From Porphyrobacter sp. ULC335 (GTDB lineage: Bacteria; Pseudomonadota; Alphaproteobacteria; Sphingomonadales; Sphingomonadaceae), in NCBI RefSeq assembly GCF_025917005.1, contig NZ_CP078091.1, forward strand, positions 2,480,001 to 2,544,000: DNA of 64,000 nt. The letters run 5' to 3'. The notes beneath the pieces are model-generated. The model did no database searches. It was given only the letters and a program-made list of their open reading frames with translations, and had not been told where the DNA came from. This document shows positions 49,973 through 60,188 of the stretch, piece after piece. Numbering within the stretch: the first letter of the stretch is position 1; the number at the start of each line of letters is the position of its first letter. The translations under genes and the position numbers were made by a program.

Positions 49973-50368
49973 TTACTGCGCAGCCGGACCTTCGCCAGCG
50001 GGCGCAGCGGGAGCACCTTCAGCCGGAGCCGCTGGTGCCGGACCCTGCGCAGGCGCCGGGATCGGATCGGCCAGCAGATCGGGCTTGGCCGGAGCGGGCG
50101 CGCCGCGTTCCAGCGTCGTCGTTACCCCGCCCACCCGGCTTTCGCGCACCGCGAGGGCCGCCAGCACGATCGAGAGCGTGACGAAGGCCACTGCCAACCA
50201 CTTGGTCGAGCGGGTCAGGAAATCCGCCGCACCGCGCGCGCCAAAAGCGCCGCCCGGGCTGCTGCCGATGCCGAGCCCGCCGCCTTCTGAGCGCTGCATC
50301 AGCACAACGCCGACAAGCGCCGCAGCCACCAGGGCCTGGATCACGGTGAGGAAGAGAAACAGGGACAT
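49973..50368 (-). CDS. secG: Preprotein translocase subunit SecG
   Basis: A 131-residue inner-membrane protein. Two helices are expected: LFLFLTVIQALVAAALVGVVLMQ (about 3-25) and TKWLAVAFVTLSIVLAAL (about 52-70). Between them, EGGGLGIGSSPGGAFGARGAADFLTR is the SecG cytosolic loop. The tail is Ala/Pro-rich. With tpiA upstream and pyrG downstream this is the common tpiA-secG-pyrG order. Confidence 0.94.
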   Translation of the reverse strand: MSLFLFLTVIQALVAAALVGVVLMQRSEGGGLGIGSSPGGAFGARGAADFLTRSTKWLAVAFVTLSIVLAALAVRESRVGGVTTTLERGAPAPAKPDLLADPIPAPAQGPAPAAPAEGAPAAPAGEGPAAQ

Positions 50369-50489
50369 GAAACAATCTCGTGGCCGGGGGCGACTTTCGC
50401 CCGGTTGGTATGCATCGGCGGCATGTAGGCGCGAGACGCCCGCGCGGCAACCCCGCGCCGGGCGACTCGCACGCGGCAGGCGGGGGGGC

Positions 50490-51263
50490 TCAGTTCTCGA
50501 ACGGCTCGCTGGCGGCGAGCGCGATGCCCATGAAGCTGTCGGCCGTCAGGCTCGCGCCGCCGACCAGCGCCCCGCCCACCTCGGGCACGGCGAAGATCGC
50601 AGCGGCGTTATCGGGCTTGACCGAGCCGCCATAGATGATGCGCACATCGCGGCCCTGCTCCTCGCCGAACAGGTCGACCAGCAGCGCGCGGATACAGGCG
50701 TGCATTTCCCCGATGTCGTCGGTGGTGGCCGCCGTGCCGGTGCCGATCGCCCAGATCGGTTCATAGGCGACTGTCAGCCGCTCGGCGATATCGGCGGGCA
50801 TGGCTTCGGCGGAGGGAAGCGATGCGGTCAGCTGCTGCTTCACGAATTCGACCGCCTTGCCCGATTCGCGCGTGCCAGCGCTTTCGCCGCAGCACATGAT
50901 GATGCGCAGGCCCGCAGCCAGCGCCGCTTCGGCCTTGGCCCGCACCAGCGCGTCGCCTTCGCCATGGTCCTGCCGCCGCTCGGAATGGCCGAGGATCACG
51001 AACTTCGCGCCGGCATCGGCAATCATCGCCGCCGAGATGTCCCCGGTGTGCGCGCCGCCATCCTGATGGTGGCAATCCTGCGCGCCGACGGCGATCTGCT
51101 CCGCCTCGCGGTGAATCGGGTGGATGAGGGTGTAAGGCGGTGCGAGCGCGACTTCGACCTTCATATGGCGCTGCGCCGCGCGATCAATCGCACGCGCTTC
51201 GGACAGCATCGCGCGGGTGCCGTACATCTTCCAGTTTCCGACGATATAGGGTCGGCGGGTCAT
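50490..51263 (-). CDS. tpiA: Triosephosphate isomerase
   Basis: A 257-residue glycolytic TIM barrel. Catalytic residues: Lys in GNWKMYG, His in ILGHSERR, and Glu in AYEPIWAIGTG. The phosphate-binding loop IIYGGSVKPDNA and GALVGGASL are present. Length matches the family. A 247-bp divergent region separates it from ppiD. Confidence 0.96.
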   Translation of the reverse strand: MTRRPYIVGNWKMYGTRAMLSEARAIDRAAQRHMKVEVALAPPYTLIHPIHREAEQIAVGAQDCHHQDGGAHTGDISAAMIADAGAKFVILGHSERRQDHGEGDALVRAKAEAALAAGLRIIMCCGESAGTRESGKAVEFVKQQLTASLPSAEAMPADIAERLTVAYEPIWAIGTGTAATTDDIGEMHACIRALLVDLFGEEQGRDVRIIYGGSVKPDNAAAIFAVPEVGGALVGGASLTADSFMGIALAASEPFEN

Positions 51264-51510
51264 GATTAGTCCTGCACTTCCTGCAAATTGAGAGGGATAG
51301 GCCCGGAACGCATTGATTCTGTGTTTTGCTGTAGTGCCCCGGGGCCGGGTCCGCTAGCCGAGGAAGCCCAGCTAGTCAAAACGCGCGGTCACCTGTTGCC
51401 GCGCGGTCGCATGGCCTATAAAGCGCACCCCGCGCCGCGACCTCGTGCGGCGCGCTCCCGGGGCATTGCCGCCCTGTTACCTGCCAGCCTCGGATGGGGT
51501 CCAAACGCTC

Positions 51511-53445
51511 ATGATTTCGTTCTTCCGCCGCTTTTTCGCCTCGAAGATCGGCCTGCCGATTGTCCTTGCGTTCCTCGGGCTGATGGCGCTCGCCTTCGCG
51601 GCTTCGGACATTACCGGGAGCACGTTCGGCGGAATTTCGAACAACGACCGCATGGCGGTGGTCGGCGGCGAGGCGATTCCGATTTCGGATCTCACCGTCG
51701 CGGCCAACAGCGCGCTTGATCAGGTGCGCGGGCAGAACCCCACGCTCACCATGCCCGAATTCATCGCCGAGGGCGGTCTCGACGAGGTGATTGACCAGCT
51801 GATCGACCGCTTCACCGTGGGCGAATATGGCCGCGAATATGGTCTGCGCGCGGGCGACAATCTGGTAAACAGCGAGATCCTCAAGATCCCCGCCTTCCAG
51901 GGCCTGACCGGCAGCTTTGACGAGAAGACCTATATTGCCGCGCTGCGTTCGCGCGGGCTGACCGACGCAATGTTCCGCCGCGATCTGGCTGACGGGCTGA
52001 TCGAGCAGCAATTGCTCCGCTCGGCCGTCGCCGCACCGCAACTGCCCGAGAAGATCGCGCGCCAATATGCCGCGCTGGTGCTGGAAAAGCGCAAGGGCGA
52101 GATCGCCTTGATCCCGAGCGCCGCCTTCGCCCCCACGGGCAATCCCTCCGATGCGCAGCTGACCGCATGGTACAAGGACAACCGCACCCAGTTCATCCGG
52201 CCGGAACGCCGCACGCTGCGCTTTGCCGTGTTCGGGTCCGACAGCCTCAAGGTCAACGCCGTGCCGACCCCGGCCGAAATCGCCGAGCGCTTCAAGCGTG
52301 ACGCCGCCAAGTATCAGGCGAGCGAGAAGCGCGCGGTGACCAGCTTTGTCGTGCCTACCGAAGACGCCGCCAAGGCGCTAGCCACGCGTATTCGCAGCGG
52401 GGCCAACCTCGAGACCGTGGCGCGTGAAGCAGGCTTCACCGCCTCCAAGTCCGAAGCGCGCGACCGCGAGGCCATGTCGGGCGCAACCAGCTTCGCCTTT
52501 GCTCAGAACACCTTCAAGGCCGCGCAGGGCGGGTTGATCGAGCCGGCGCAGGGCACGCTCGGCTGGTATGTCGCGCGGGTCGATTCGATCGAGAAGGTCG
52601 GCGCGCGCAGCCTCGCGCAGGCCACTCCTGAAATCACTGAAGCCCTTTCGGCCGAAAAGCGCGTCGCCGCCATCGCCGACCGGGTTGCCGAAATCGAAGG
52701 CGAAATCGACGGCGGCACAGCGCTGGCCGAGGTTGCGAAGGCCTATGGGCTCAAGGTGGAAACCACCCCTTCGCTGCTCGCCAACGGTCAGGCTTTCGGT
52801 CAGCCCCAGGTGAAGATCGTCCCGCAGCTCGTGCCGGTGCTCCAGACCGCATTCCAGATGGAAGAAAGCGAACCGCAGCTGGCCGAAGTGGTGCCGGGCG
52901 AGCAATTCGTGATCTTCGAAGTCGCGCGGGTCGAGGAAGCTTCGGCCCCGCCGCTGGCCGAAGTGCGAGAGGGCGCGATTGCCGCATGGAAGCGCACGCA
53001 GGGCGCCGTGCTCGCCAAGCAGGCGTCCGAGCGCATCCTCGCCAAGGTGCGGGCCGGAACGCCGCTCGCCGCCGCGCTGGCCGCCGAGAACAAGCCCGGC
53101 TTCGAGCGTGAGGCGATCGATCTCGAGCGCCGCCAGCTGCTCGCCCAGTCGCAGGGCCGCATTCCGCCCCCGCTGGTGCTGATGTTCAGCATGGCCGAAG
53201 GCACGGCCAAGACGCTTGAAGGGCCGCGCGATCTTGGCTGGTACATCGTCAACCTCGAAGACATCAGCACTCTGCCGCTCGACAAGGAGGGCCAGCTGAT
53301 CGCGCAGACCCGCCAGCAGCTCGGCAGCGCGCTGTCCGAGGAATATCGCCAGCAAGCCACCGCCGCGATGCGCAAGGAACTGGGCGTGACCCGCAACGAT
53401 GCCGGGATCGCCGCCGTGCGCAAGCAGCTTTCCGGCGAACAGTGA
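51511..53445 (+). CDS. ppiD: PpiD-type membrane-anchored peptidylprolyl isomerase
   Basis: A 644-residue protein: short cytoplasmic lead, one helix (LPIVLAFLGLMALAFAASD, about 14-32), then a SurA-N-like domain and parvulin-like domain(s) (RAVTSFVVPTEDAAKALATRI; AQGTLGWYVARVDSIEKV). PpiD helps fold outer-membrane and secreted proteins near the Sec exit. ATG 51511 gives MISFFRRFFASKIGLPI; the open frame upstream is not supported. It precedes trpE by 19 bp. Confidence 0.88.
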   Translation: MISFFRRFFASKIGLPIVLAFLGLMALAFAASDITGSTFGGISNNDRMAVVGGEAIPISDLTVAANSALDQVRGQNPTLTMPEFIAEGGLDEVIDQLIDRFTVGEYGREYGLRAGDNLVNSEILKIPAFQGLTGSFDEKTYIAALRSRGLTDAMFRRDLADGLIEQQLLRSAVAAPQLPEKIARQYAALVLEKRKGEIALIPSAAFAPTGNPSDAQLTAWYKDNRTQFIRPERRTLRFAVFGSDSLKVNAVPTPAEIAERFKRDAAKYQASEKRAVTSFVVPTEDAAKALATRIRSGANLETVAREAGFTASKSEARDREAMSGATSFAFAQNTFKAAQGGLIEPAQGTLGWYVARVDSIEKVGARSLAQATPEITEALSAEKRVAAIADRVAEIEGEIDGGTALAEVAKAYGLKVETTPSLLANGQAFGQPQVKIVPQLVPVLQTAFQMEESEPQLAEVVPGEQFVIFEVARVEEASAPPLAEVREGAIAAWKRTQGAVLAKQASERILAKVRAGTPLAAALAAENKPGFEREAIDLERRQLLAQSQGRIPPPLVLMFSMAEGTAKTLEGPRDLGWYIVNLEDISTLPLDKEGQLIAQTRQQLGSALSEEYRQQATAAMRKELGVTRNDAGIAAVRKQLSGEQ

Positions 53446-53464
53446 CACCGGGTGTGAGCGCTTC

Positions 53465-54991
53465 GTGACCCCTTCTGCGACCGGACTGCCCGAGAACGCC
53501 GCCGCCGCCGCCGCCATGCTCGCTCAGGGCAAGCCGGCGCTGGTGTGGCGGCGGATCATAGCCGATAGCGACACGCCGGTTGGCGCGGCGCGGCGGCTGA
53601 TCGTGCCCGGACGCGGCGATTTCCTGCTGGAAAGCGTCGAGGGCGGCGAGGTGCGCGGGCGTTACAGCCTGTTGGGGCTCGACCCCGATCTGGTGTTCCG
53701 CGCCAAGGGCAATCACGCCGAACTCAACCGCGACTGGCGCCAGAACCGCGAGGCCTTCACGCCGCTCCACGGCGATGCGCTGGCGGAACTGCGCGGGCTT
53801 GCCGCCACGTGCCGGATCGACCCGATGCCGGAAGGCCTGCCGCCCGCGCTCGCCTGCCTTGTCGGCTATCTCGGCTACGAGACGATCGGCCTTGTCGAGA
53901 CGCTGCCCCGCGCCGCTGACAGCCCGCTCGACCTGCCTGACATGCTGTTTGTGCGCCCCACCGTCATTCTGGTGTTCGACGGGCTCACCAACGCGCTGTT
54001 CGCCATCGCCCCGATCTGGGAGGCGCGCGATCCCGCTGCCGCCGTTGAGCGTGCGGGCGAGCGGATCGATGCCACGCTGAGCCAGCTTGGCCAGCCCATG
54101 CCTGCCGCTGCTGCGGATGCGGTGCCGGACACCCTGCCCGACCTCGCGCCCGTCATCGCGCCGGACGATTACAAGGCGATGGCCCTGAAGGCGAAGGACT
54201 ACATCCTCGCAGGCGATATCTTCCAGGTGGTGCTGGCCCAGCGCTTCACCTGCCCTTTCACCCTGCCCCCGCTGGCGCTGTACCGCGCGCTGCGGCGGGT
54301 GAACCCCTCGCCCTTCCTCTACTTCCTCGACCTGCCGGGCTTTGCGCTGGTGGGTTCCTCGCCGGAAATCCTTGTCCGGGTGAGAGAGGGCGAAGTCACC
54401 ATCCGCCCCATCGCAGGCACGCGTCCACGCGGGGCCACGCGGGACGAGGATATCGCCAACGAAGCAAGCCTGCTCGCCGACCCCAAGGAGCGCGCCGAGC
54501 ATCTCATGCTGCTTGATCTGGGCCGCAATGATGTTGGCCGGGTCGCTTCGGCAGGGACGGTCGAGGTCACTGACAGCTTCACCATCGAGCGGTACAGCCA
54601 TGTGATGCACATCGTCAGCAATGTGGTGGGCCAGCTTGATCCGTCGAAAGACGCATTGGACGCGCTGTTTGCAGGCTTCCCCGCAGGCACCGTCTCGGGC
54701 GCGCCCAAGATACGCGCCTGCGAGATCATTGCCGAGCTCGAACCCGAGACGCGCGGGGCCTATGCCGGGGGCGTCGGCTATTTCGCGCCCGACGGCAGCC
54801 TTGATAGCTGCATCGTGCTGCGCACCGCCGTGGTGAAGGACGGAGTGATGCACGTGCAGGCGGGCGCAGGCATCGTCGCCGACAGCGAACCCGATTACGA
54901 ACTCGCCGAATGCCGTGCCAAATCAGGCGCGCTGATCGCCGCCGCGCGTGAAGCGGTGCGCGTCGCGGGCGAACCGGGGTACGGCCAGTGA
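53465..54991 (+). CDS. trpE: Anthranilate synthase component I
   Basis: A 508-residue enzyme making anthranilate from chorismate with TrpG. LLESVEGGEVRGRYSLLGLDP is the tryptophan-feedback region. The chorismate-binding domain has IFQVVLAQRF, GSSPEILVR, RPIAGTRPRGATRDEDIANE, LDLGRNDVGRVA, FPAGTVSGAPKIRACEII and GAYAGGVGYFAPDG. GTG 53465 was chosen. No leader peptide or attenuator was seen between ppiD and trpE. The stop overlaps the next gene by 4 bases. Confidence 0.95.
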   Translation: MTPSATGLPENAAAAAAMLAQGKPALVWRRIIADSDTPVGAARRLIVPGRGDFLLESVEGGEVRGRYSLLGLDPDLVFRAKGNHAELNRDWRQNREAFTPLHGDALAELRGLAATCRIDPMPEGLPPALACLVGYLGYETIGLVETLPRAADSPLDLPDMLFVRPTVILVFDGLTNALFAIAPIWEARDPAAAVERAGERIDATLSQLGQPMPAAAADAVPDTLPDLAPVIAPDDYKAMALKAKDYILAGDIFQVVLAQRFTCPFTLPPLALYRALRRVNPSPFLYFLDLPGFALVGSSPEILVRVREGEVTIRPIAGTRPRGATRDEDIANEASLLADPKERAEHLMLLDLGRNDVGRVASAGTVEVTDSFTIERYSHVMHIVSNVVGQLDPSKDALDALFAGFPAGTVSGAPKIRACEIIAELEPETRGAYAGGVGYFAPDGSLDSCIVLRTAVVKDGVMHVQAGAGIVADSEPDYELAECRAKSGALIAAAREAVRVAGEPGYGQ

Positions 54992-55824
54992 AGCGCAGCC
55001 TTGCCCTTGCCGCCAGCCTGACGCTCGCCATGTGCGCCTGTTCGCAGGAGCCTGCGGGCGAATCCGTGGTCAAGATCGCGCTCGACGGGTCGGAGATTGA
55101 AGAAACCCCCGCGCCGACGCCCAGCGCCGCTGCCGGGCCTTCGGCCTGCGAAACGGTGACGTTCGAGGACGTGGCGCTCACCCATTGCGTCGCCGATCCT
55201 GCGCAGCACCGCATCGACATGGCGAATCTCGGCGCGGACAAGCAGCCTTTCGGTTCGCTGGGTGCTTTTGCAGGAAGCGTCGATCCCGCCACCATCGCCT
55301 TTGCCATCAACGGCGGGATGTATGGCGATGATCTGAAGGCGATCGGCTACTACGTCCAGAACGGCGAGCGGCTCGGCGAGCTGAACCGCGGCGACGGGAC
55401 GGGCAATTTCTACATGAAGCCCAACGGCGTATTCTTCGGCACCGGCGGAAGCTGGCGGGTGCTGGGGAGCAACACTTTCTTCGAAACGGTCGGTGACCGG
55501 CCGGAGTTCGGCACGCAATCCGGGCCGCTGCTGCTGATCGATGGCAAGCTGCACCCCGAAATTCAGGACGATGGCCCCTCCAAAGCGATCCGCAACGCCG
55601 TGGGCGTGGACGCGAGCGGCAAAGCGCACTTCGTGATCTCCGGCGCGCCGGTGAGCTTCGGCCAGCTGGCACGCTTTTTCCGAGACCAGCTGAAGGTCAG
55701 CAACGCACTCTATCTCGACGGCGCAGTGTCCTCGCTGTGGGATCCGGCGACCGAACGGCTCGACAAGGGCCGCGTCGGCCCGATCATCGTGGTGACGAAA
55801 CGCGAGAAGGCAGCCGCAGAATGA
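54988..55824 (+). CDS. Lipoprotein with phosphodiester glycosidase (NAGPA/DUF2233-like) domain
   Basis: A 278-residue protein. Residues 1-20 form a signal peptide with a lipobox-like MCAC at [12 protein letters not shown]. The main domain (about 70-275) has [69 protein letters not shown] and [12 protein letters not shown]. These are the marks of the family containing NAGPA. In animals NAGPA removes GlcNAc from phosphate esters. The bacterial substrate is unknown. GTG 54988 overlaps trpE's stop, and its stop overlaps trpG's ATG, so it is embedded in the trp unit. Confidence 0.85.
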   Translation: MKRSLALAASLTLAMCACSQEPAGESVVKIALDGSEIEETPAPTPSAAAGPSACETVTFEDVALTHCVADPAQHRIDMANLGADKQPFGSLGAFAGSVDPATIAFAINGGMYGDDLKAIGYYVQNGERLGELNRGDGTGNFYMKPNGVFFGTGGSWRVLGSNTFFETVGDRPEFGTQSGPLLLIDGKLHPEIQDDGPSKAIRNAVGVDASGKAHFVISGAPVSFGQLARFFRDQLKVSNALYLDGAVSSLWDPATERLDKGRVGPIIVVTKREKAAAE

Positions 55825-56447
55825 TCCCCTCACCACAAATACTCGTCATCGACAATTACGACAGCTTCACCTTCAACCTCGTCCATTACCTGATGGAGCT
55901 GGGGGCCGAGGTGCGGGTCGAGCGCAACGACGCCCTGACCGCCGCCGACGCGCTGCGCACCAATGCGTCGGGGTTCCTGATCTCGCCGGGCCCCTGCACA
56001 CCGAACGAGGCGGGCATCAGCCTCGATCTGGTCGCGGCCTGTGCTGACGCGGGCAAGCCGCTGATGGGCGTATGCCTTGGCCATCAGGCGATCGGACAGC
56101 ATTTCGGCGGCACGGTGCAGCGCGGCGGGCTGATGCATGGCAAGACCTCGCCGGTGACGCATGACGGGACGGGCGTGTTCGCAGGCCTGCCCTCGCCCTT
56201 CATCGCGACGCGCTATCACAGCCTTGAGGTGGTGGATGTGCCGGCCGAACTGGTCGCCAATGCCCATGCCGAAACGCCGGGCTTCGATCACCCCTCAGTC
56301 ATGGGATTCCGCCATGCATCGCTGCCGATCCATTCGGTGCAGTTCCACCCCGAGAGCATCGCCACCGAGCATGGCCATGCGCTGCTCGCCAACTTCGTGC
56401 GGCTGTGCGGGCTGGAGCCGGTGCTGCCCGCAAGGCTGACCGCATGA
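55821..56447 (+). CDS. trpG: Anthranilate synthase component II, glutamine amidotransferase
   Basis: A 208-residue class I amidotransferase that supplies ammonia to TrpE. The catalytic triad is seen: Cys in [15 protein letters not shown], His/Glu in [33 protein letters not shown] is the N-terminal signature and [13 protein letters not shown] the oxyanion region. ATG 55821 overlaps the lipoprotein stop; its stop overlaps trpD's ATG. Whether it also serves folate synthesis (PabA) cannot be decided here. Confidence 0.94.
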   Translation: MIPSPQILVIDNYDSFTFNLVHYLMELGAEVRVERNDALTAADALRTNASGFLISPGPCTPNEAGISLDLVAACADAGKPLMGVCLGHQAIGQHFGGTVQRGGLMHGKTSPVTHDGTGVFAGLPSPFIATRYHSLEVVDVPAELVANAHAETPGFDHPSVMGFRHASLPIHSVQFHPESIATEHGHALLANFVRLCGLEPVLPARLTA

Positions 56448-57436
56448 GCACGCTGCCAGATGTCGCAGCGCCGCTCACCGAAGCGGAGGCCGAGGCGGCC
56501 TTCGGCGTGCTGCTCGACGGCGCGCCATCGGAAGATGAAATTGCGGACTTCCTCGTGGCGCTATCAGCACGCGGCGAGACCTCGGACGAAATCGCCGGGG
56601 CCGCACGGGCGCTCAGGGCACGGCTGATCCCGATTGACGCCCCGGAAGGCGCGATCGACGTCTGCGGCACGGGGGGCGACGGGCACCACACCCTCAACGT
56701 CTCGACCGCGGTCAGCCTCGTGGTTGCAGCCTCCGGCGTACCGGTCGCCAAGCACGGCAACCGCGCAGCATCATCCAAAGCGGGCGCGGCAGACACGCTG
56801 GAGGCATTGGGCCTCGACATGGACGCAGCGGGCCGCACGGCGGAAAAGACGCTGGCGGAGATCGGCATTTGCTTCCTCTTCGCCAAGAACCACCACCCCG
56901 CGATGGCGCGCATCCAGCCCATCCGGGTGCGGATCGGCCAGCGCACGATCTTCAACCTGATGGGCCCGCTGTCGAACCCGGCCAAGGTCACCAGCCAACT
57001 GATCGGCATCGCCCGGCCCGCCTATGTACCGATCTATGCCGGTGCGATGGCCCGGCTCGGCACGGGCAAGTCGCTGATTGTCTCGGGCGATGAAGGGCTC
57101 GACGAGTTGAGCCTCGCAGGCGGGAACGAGGTGGCGGTCGTCACCGGCAACGCCTTCACGATGGAGCGCCTAGACGCGAGCGCAGCAGGCCTGCCCCATG
57201 CGCCGATCGAAGCGATCCGGGGCGATGATGCCAAGCATAACGCCGCCGCCCTGAAAGCGCTGCTGATGGGCACACCCGGCCCCTACCGCGATGCCGTGTT
57301 GTTCAACGCGGCCGGCGCGCTGACGGTCGCGGGGCGCGGTAGCGACTGGCGCGAACGCGCAGCGATGGCGGCCGAGGCACTGGACAGCGGGGCTGCGCTG
57401 GCGTTGCTCGAAAAGTGGATCGCTTTGGCGAAGTAA
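56444..57436 (+). CDS. trpD: Anthranilate phosphoribosyltransferase
   Basis: A 330-residue enzyme joining anthranilate and PRPP. The glycine-rich loop [53 protein letters not shown] and [11 protein letters not shown] are family signatures. Length is typical. ATG 56444 overlaps trpG's stop by 4 bases. A REP-like repeat follows before trpC. Confidence 0.95.
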   Translation: MSTLPDVAAPLTEAEAEAAFGVLLDGAPSEDEIADFLVALSARGETSDEIAGAARALRARLIPIDAPEGAIDVCGTGGDGHHTLNVSTAVSLVVAASGVPVAKHGNRAASSKAGAADTLEALGLDMDAAGRTAEKTLAEIGICFLFAKNHHPAMARIQPIRVRIGQRTIFNLMGPLSNPAKVTSQLIGIARPAYVPIYAGAMARLGTGKSLIVSGDEGLDELSLAGGNEVAVVTGNAFTMERLDASAAGLPHAPIEAIRGDDAKHNAAALKALLMGTPGPYRDAVLFNAAGALTVAGRGSDWRERAAMAAEALDSGAALALLEKWIALAK

Positions 57437-57451
57437 CCCCTCCCCGTCCGT

Positions 57452-57500
57452 GTCGAGTGCAGTCGAGATACCCTGCAATGGCCTCTCGACTTCGCTCGAG
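57452..57500. repeat. REP-like inverted repeat between trpD and trpC
   Basis: GTCGAGTGCAGTCGAGA (57452-57468) and TCTCGACTTCGCTCGAG (57484-57500) are inverted copies at 14 of 17 positions, with a 15-base spacer. Each arm is itself partly palindromic around GTCGAG/CTCGAC. This resembles the interspersed TCGAG-rich intergenic repeats that I recall from sphingomonad genomes. It would fold as a hairpin in the trpD-trpC message. Confidence 0.7.
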
Positions 57501-57523
57501 GCGAACGGCAAAGGCATGAGACA

Positions 57524-58318
57524 ATGAACAAGCTCGAAGAAATCTGCGCCACCAAGCGCGATGAAGTCGCCGCCCGCAAGCTCGCGGTCAGCGTCGCGCA
57601 GCTGGCGGAAGCCGCCCGCCTGCAATCGGCCCCGCGCGGGTTCGAAGCGGCCCTGCGCGCCCGCGCCGCCAGCGGCTATGCGCTGATCGCCGAGATCAAG
57701 AAGGCGAGCCCCTCCAAAGGCCTGATCCGCGCCGACTTCCGCCCCGCAGAACATGCCGCCGCCTACGAAGCGGGCGGCGCTGCCTGCCTCTCGGTGCTGA
57801 CCGATGCGCCCTATTTCCAGGGCCATGAGGATTACCTCGTCGAGGCGCGGACCGCCTGCGCGCTGCCGGTGCTGCGCAAGGACTTCATGGTCGATCCGTG
57901 GCAGTGCCTCGAAGCGCGCGCCCTCGGGGCCGACGCGATCCTGATCATCGTCGCCGCGCTGGAGGACAGCGCGATGGCCGAGATCGAAGCCGCCGCGCGC
58001 GAGCATGACATGGACGTTCTCGTCGAAGTCCATGACGAGGCCGAGATGGAGCGTGCCGCGCGCGTCCTCAAATCGCGTCTCATCGGGGTCAACAACCGCG
58101 ATCTGAAGACCTTCACCACCAGTCTCGCCACCACGGAACGCCTCGCCCCGCTTGCGCCCGAAGGCACGCTGCTGGTTGGCGAGAGCGGGATCAACACCCA
58201 TGCCGATATCCAGCTGCTCGAAGCGGCCGGCGTGCGCACCTTCCTCGTCGGCGAAAGCCTGATGCGCGCTGACGATATTGCGAGTGCCACGCGAGCCCTG
58301 CTGGGCTCAGAAGCGTAG
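57524..58318 (+). CDS. trpC: Indole-3-glycerol phosphate synthase
   Basis: A 264-residue TIM barrel enzyme closing the indole ring. [18 protein letters not shown] (catalytic Lys and Glu region), [51 protein letters not shown] and [12 protein letters not shown] are present. It follows the REP-like repeat by 23 bp, and trpF is not adjacent. Confidence 0.95.
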   Translation: MNKLEEICATKRDEVAARKLAVSVAQLAEAARLQSAPRGFEAALRARAASGYALIAEIKKASPSKGLIRADFRPAEHAAAYEAGGAACLSVLTDAPYFQGHEDYLVEARTACALPVLRKDFMVDPWQCLEARALGADAILIIVAALEDSAMAEIEAAAREHDMDVLVEVHDEAEMERAARVLKSRLIGVNNRDLKTFTTSLATTERLAPLAPEGTLLVGESGINTHADIQLLEAAGVRTFLVGESLMRADDIASATRALLGSEA

Positions 58319-58321
58319 AGC

Positions 58322-58795
58322 ATGACCAAACTCACCCACCTTGATAGCGACGGCACCGCGCATATGGTCGACGTCGGCGGCAAGCCCGCCACCGCCCGCC
58401 GCGCGGTGGCATCGGGGCGGATCGCCATGTCGGCAGAGGCGCTGGAAGCCATCCGCGCTGGCAATGCGCCCAAGGGCGACGTGCTCGGCACCGCGCGGAT
58501 CGCCGGGATCATGGCGGCCAAGCGCACGGGCGAGTTGATCCCGCTATGCCATCCACTCGCACTCGACGCGGTGAATATCGACTTCGCTTACGAAGCAGAC
58601 GCCATCCGCGCCACCGCCACCGCCTCGCTCACCGGCAAGACGGGCGTGGAAATGGAAGCGATGACAGCGGTTTCGGTCGCACTCCTTACAATCTATGACA
58701 TGGCTAAAGCCATCGACAAGGGCATGGTGATCGGCGAAGTCCGCCTGATCGCCAAAAGCGGCGGCAAGTCCGGCGACTGGAAAGCGCCCGCTTGA
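58322..58795 (+). CDS. moaC: Cyclic pyranopterin monophosphate synthase MoaC
   Basis: A 157-residue enzyme of molybdopterin synthesis. [33 protein letters not shown] and [25 protein letters not shown] are its signatures. The start is 3 bases after trpC's stop, and the stop overlaps moeA by 4 bases, so trpC-moaC-moeA are likely co-transcribed. The same order is common in alphaproteobacteria, often with lexA next. Confidence 0.95.
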   Translation: MTKLTHLDSDGTAHMVDVGGKPATARRAVASGRIAMSAEALEAIRAGNAPKGDVLGTARIAGIMAAKRTGELIPLCHPLALDAVNIDFAYEADAIRATATASLTGKTGVEMEAMTAVSVALLTIYDMAKAIDKGMVIGEVRLIAKSGGKSGDWKAPA

Positions 58796-59988
58796 ACGCG
58801 CCGCTCGGCCTGGAGGAAGCTCAAGCCCGCCTGTTGGCGCTCGCTCCGCAGCCCCCTTCCTGTGTGCTTGGCCTCTCGACGTTTGCCGAACGGCGTTTCT
58901 TGGCCAAGGACGTTACCGCCCTTCGCACCCAACCCGCCGCCGATCTGTCCGCAATGGACGGTTATGCGATAACGTCAGGCGCCGGTCCTTGGCAGCGTGT
59001 GGGCGAAAGCCGTGCGGGCGCGCCCTACCCCGCCGAACTCGCCGCAGGCCAATGCGTGCGAATTTCGACGGGCGCGATCGTTCCAGAGGGTGCGGTCAGC
59101 GTGCTGCTTCAGGAAGATGCCCGCGTCGAAGACAACCTCGTGACTGCGACCGAACTTCCGCCGCCGGGCAAGCACATTCGCAAGGCCGGCTTCGATTTCC
59201 GCGATGGCGACACGGTGCTGACAAAAGGCACCGCCTACTCGCCTGCAGTGCTAGCGCTCGCGGCCTCGGCCGGACACGGGGTGCTGTCGTGGCGCTTGCC
59301 CCCCGGGGTCGCCGTACTCGACAGCGGCGATGAATTGGTCGCGCCCGGCAAGCCCTGCGGCCCGCACCAGACCCCGGCGAGCAACGGTGTGATGCTGGCC
59401 GCGATGCTCTCCCCCTATGTCGGCTTCGTCGACCCCTTAGGCCCGGTGGCCGATGATCGCGCCGCGCTCGCCGCCGCCCTCAAGCGCGCCGAGGACAGCC
59501 ACATCCTCATCACCTCCGGCGGGGCATCGGTGGGCGATCATGATCTCATCCAGCAGGCGCTCAAGGACTGGGGTGCGAAAATCGACTTCTGGCGGGTAGC
59601 GATCAAGCCGGGCAAGCCGCTGATGGTCGCGACGCGGGAGGATGCGTTGGGCAGGCAGGTGATCCTTGGCCTACCCGGCAATCCGGTGTCGAGCTTCGTC
59701 ACCGCCTTCCTGTTTGCCCTGCCGCTGGTGCGCGCCAGCATGGGCGATCCTGACCCGCTCCCGCGCGCGGTCACGATGCTGGCGGGCGAAGACCTGCCCG
59801 CCATCGGCCCACGCCGCGAATTCCTGCGCGCAATGAGCGATGGAGAAAGCGTGCGACTGGCCGGATCGCAGGATTCCTCGGCGCTCTCCGCCCTTGCCGC
59901 CGCCGATTGCCTGATCGACCGGCCCGCCCACGCCCCGCCAGTCGCGGCGGGCGAGCCGGTGCGGGTGTTCCGCCTCCAAAATGGCTGA
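58792..59988 (+). CDS. moeA: Molybdopterin molybdotransferase MoeA
   Basis: A 398-residue enzyme inserting molybdate into adenylated molybdopterin. [14 protein letters not shown] is the N-terminal MoeA signature. [14 protein letters not shown] and [20 protein letters not shown] lie in the MPT-binding domain, and [19 protein letters not shown] near the active site. The start is TTG 58792, overlapping the moaC stop (TTGA); no in-frame ATG fits the conserved N-terminus. Confidence 0.92.
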   Translation: MNAPLGLEEAQARLLALAPQPPSCVLGLSTFAERRFLAKDVTALRTQPAADLSAMDGYAITSGAGPWQRVGESRAGAPYPAELAAGQCVRISTGAIVPEGAVSVLLQEDARVEDNLVTATELPPPGKHIRKAGFDFRDGDTVLTKGTAYSPAVLALAASAGHGVLSWRLPPGVAVLDSGDELVAPGKPCGPHQTPASNGVMLAAMLSPYVGFVDPLGPVADDRAALAAALKRAEDSHILITSGGASVGDHDLIQQALKDWGAKIDFWRVAIKPGKPLMVATREDALGRQVILGLPGNPVSSFVTAFLFALPLVRASMGDPDPLPRAVTMLAGEDLPAIGPRREFLRAMSDGESVRLAGSQDSSALSALAAADCLIDRPAHAPPVAAGEPVRVFRLQNG

Positions 59989-60015
59989 ATTGCGAGGGTT
60001 TGGCGCGCGGCGCGC

Positions 60016-60058
60016 TTGACACCCTTTCGCGGGTTGCCTAATTGTTCCTTGTTCGTTC
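60016..60058 (+). promoter_or_regulatory. lexA promoter with LexA (SOS) box
   Basis: GTTC-N7-GTTC (60044-60058) is an exact match to the alphaproteobacterial LexA box. TTGACA at 60016-60021 is a good -35, and the box begins about where the -10 ends (TAATTG at 60039). LexA bound here would block its own transcription, giving autoregulation. It lies 131-145 bp before the lexA ATG. Confidence 0.85.
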
Positions 60059-60188
60059 ACCTTAATGGCGGAACGGGCGTGCATGCAAAGCACCTTGCCC
60101 TCATCCGGGCGGGTGCCTCTTGGAGCACATCTGGGACTGGCGCCGGGCCGATGGGCCGGGCGTGAATGCGACCAAGGGAGATTTATCC

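Noticed and set aside
53446..53464. A trp attenuator or leader peptide before trpE
   Set aside because: The gap is only 19 bp, with no room for a leader peptide and hairpins.
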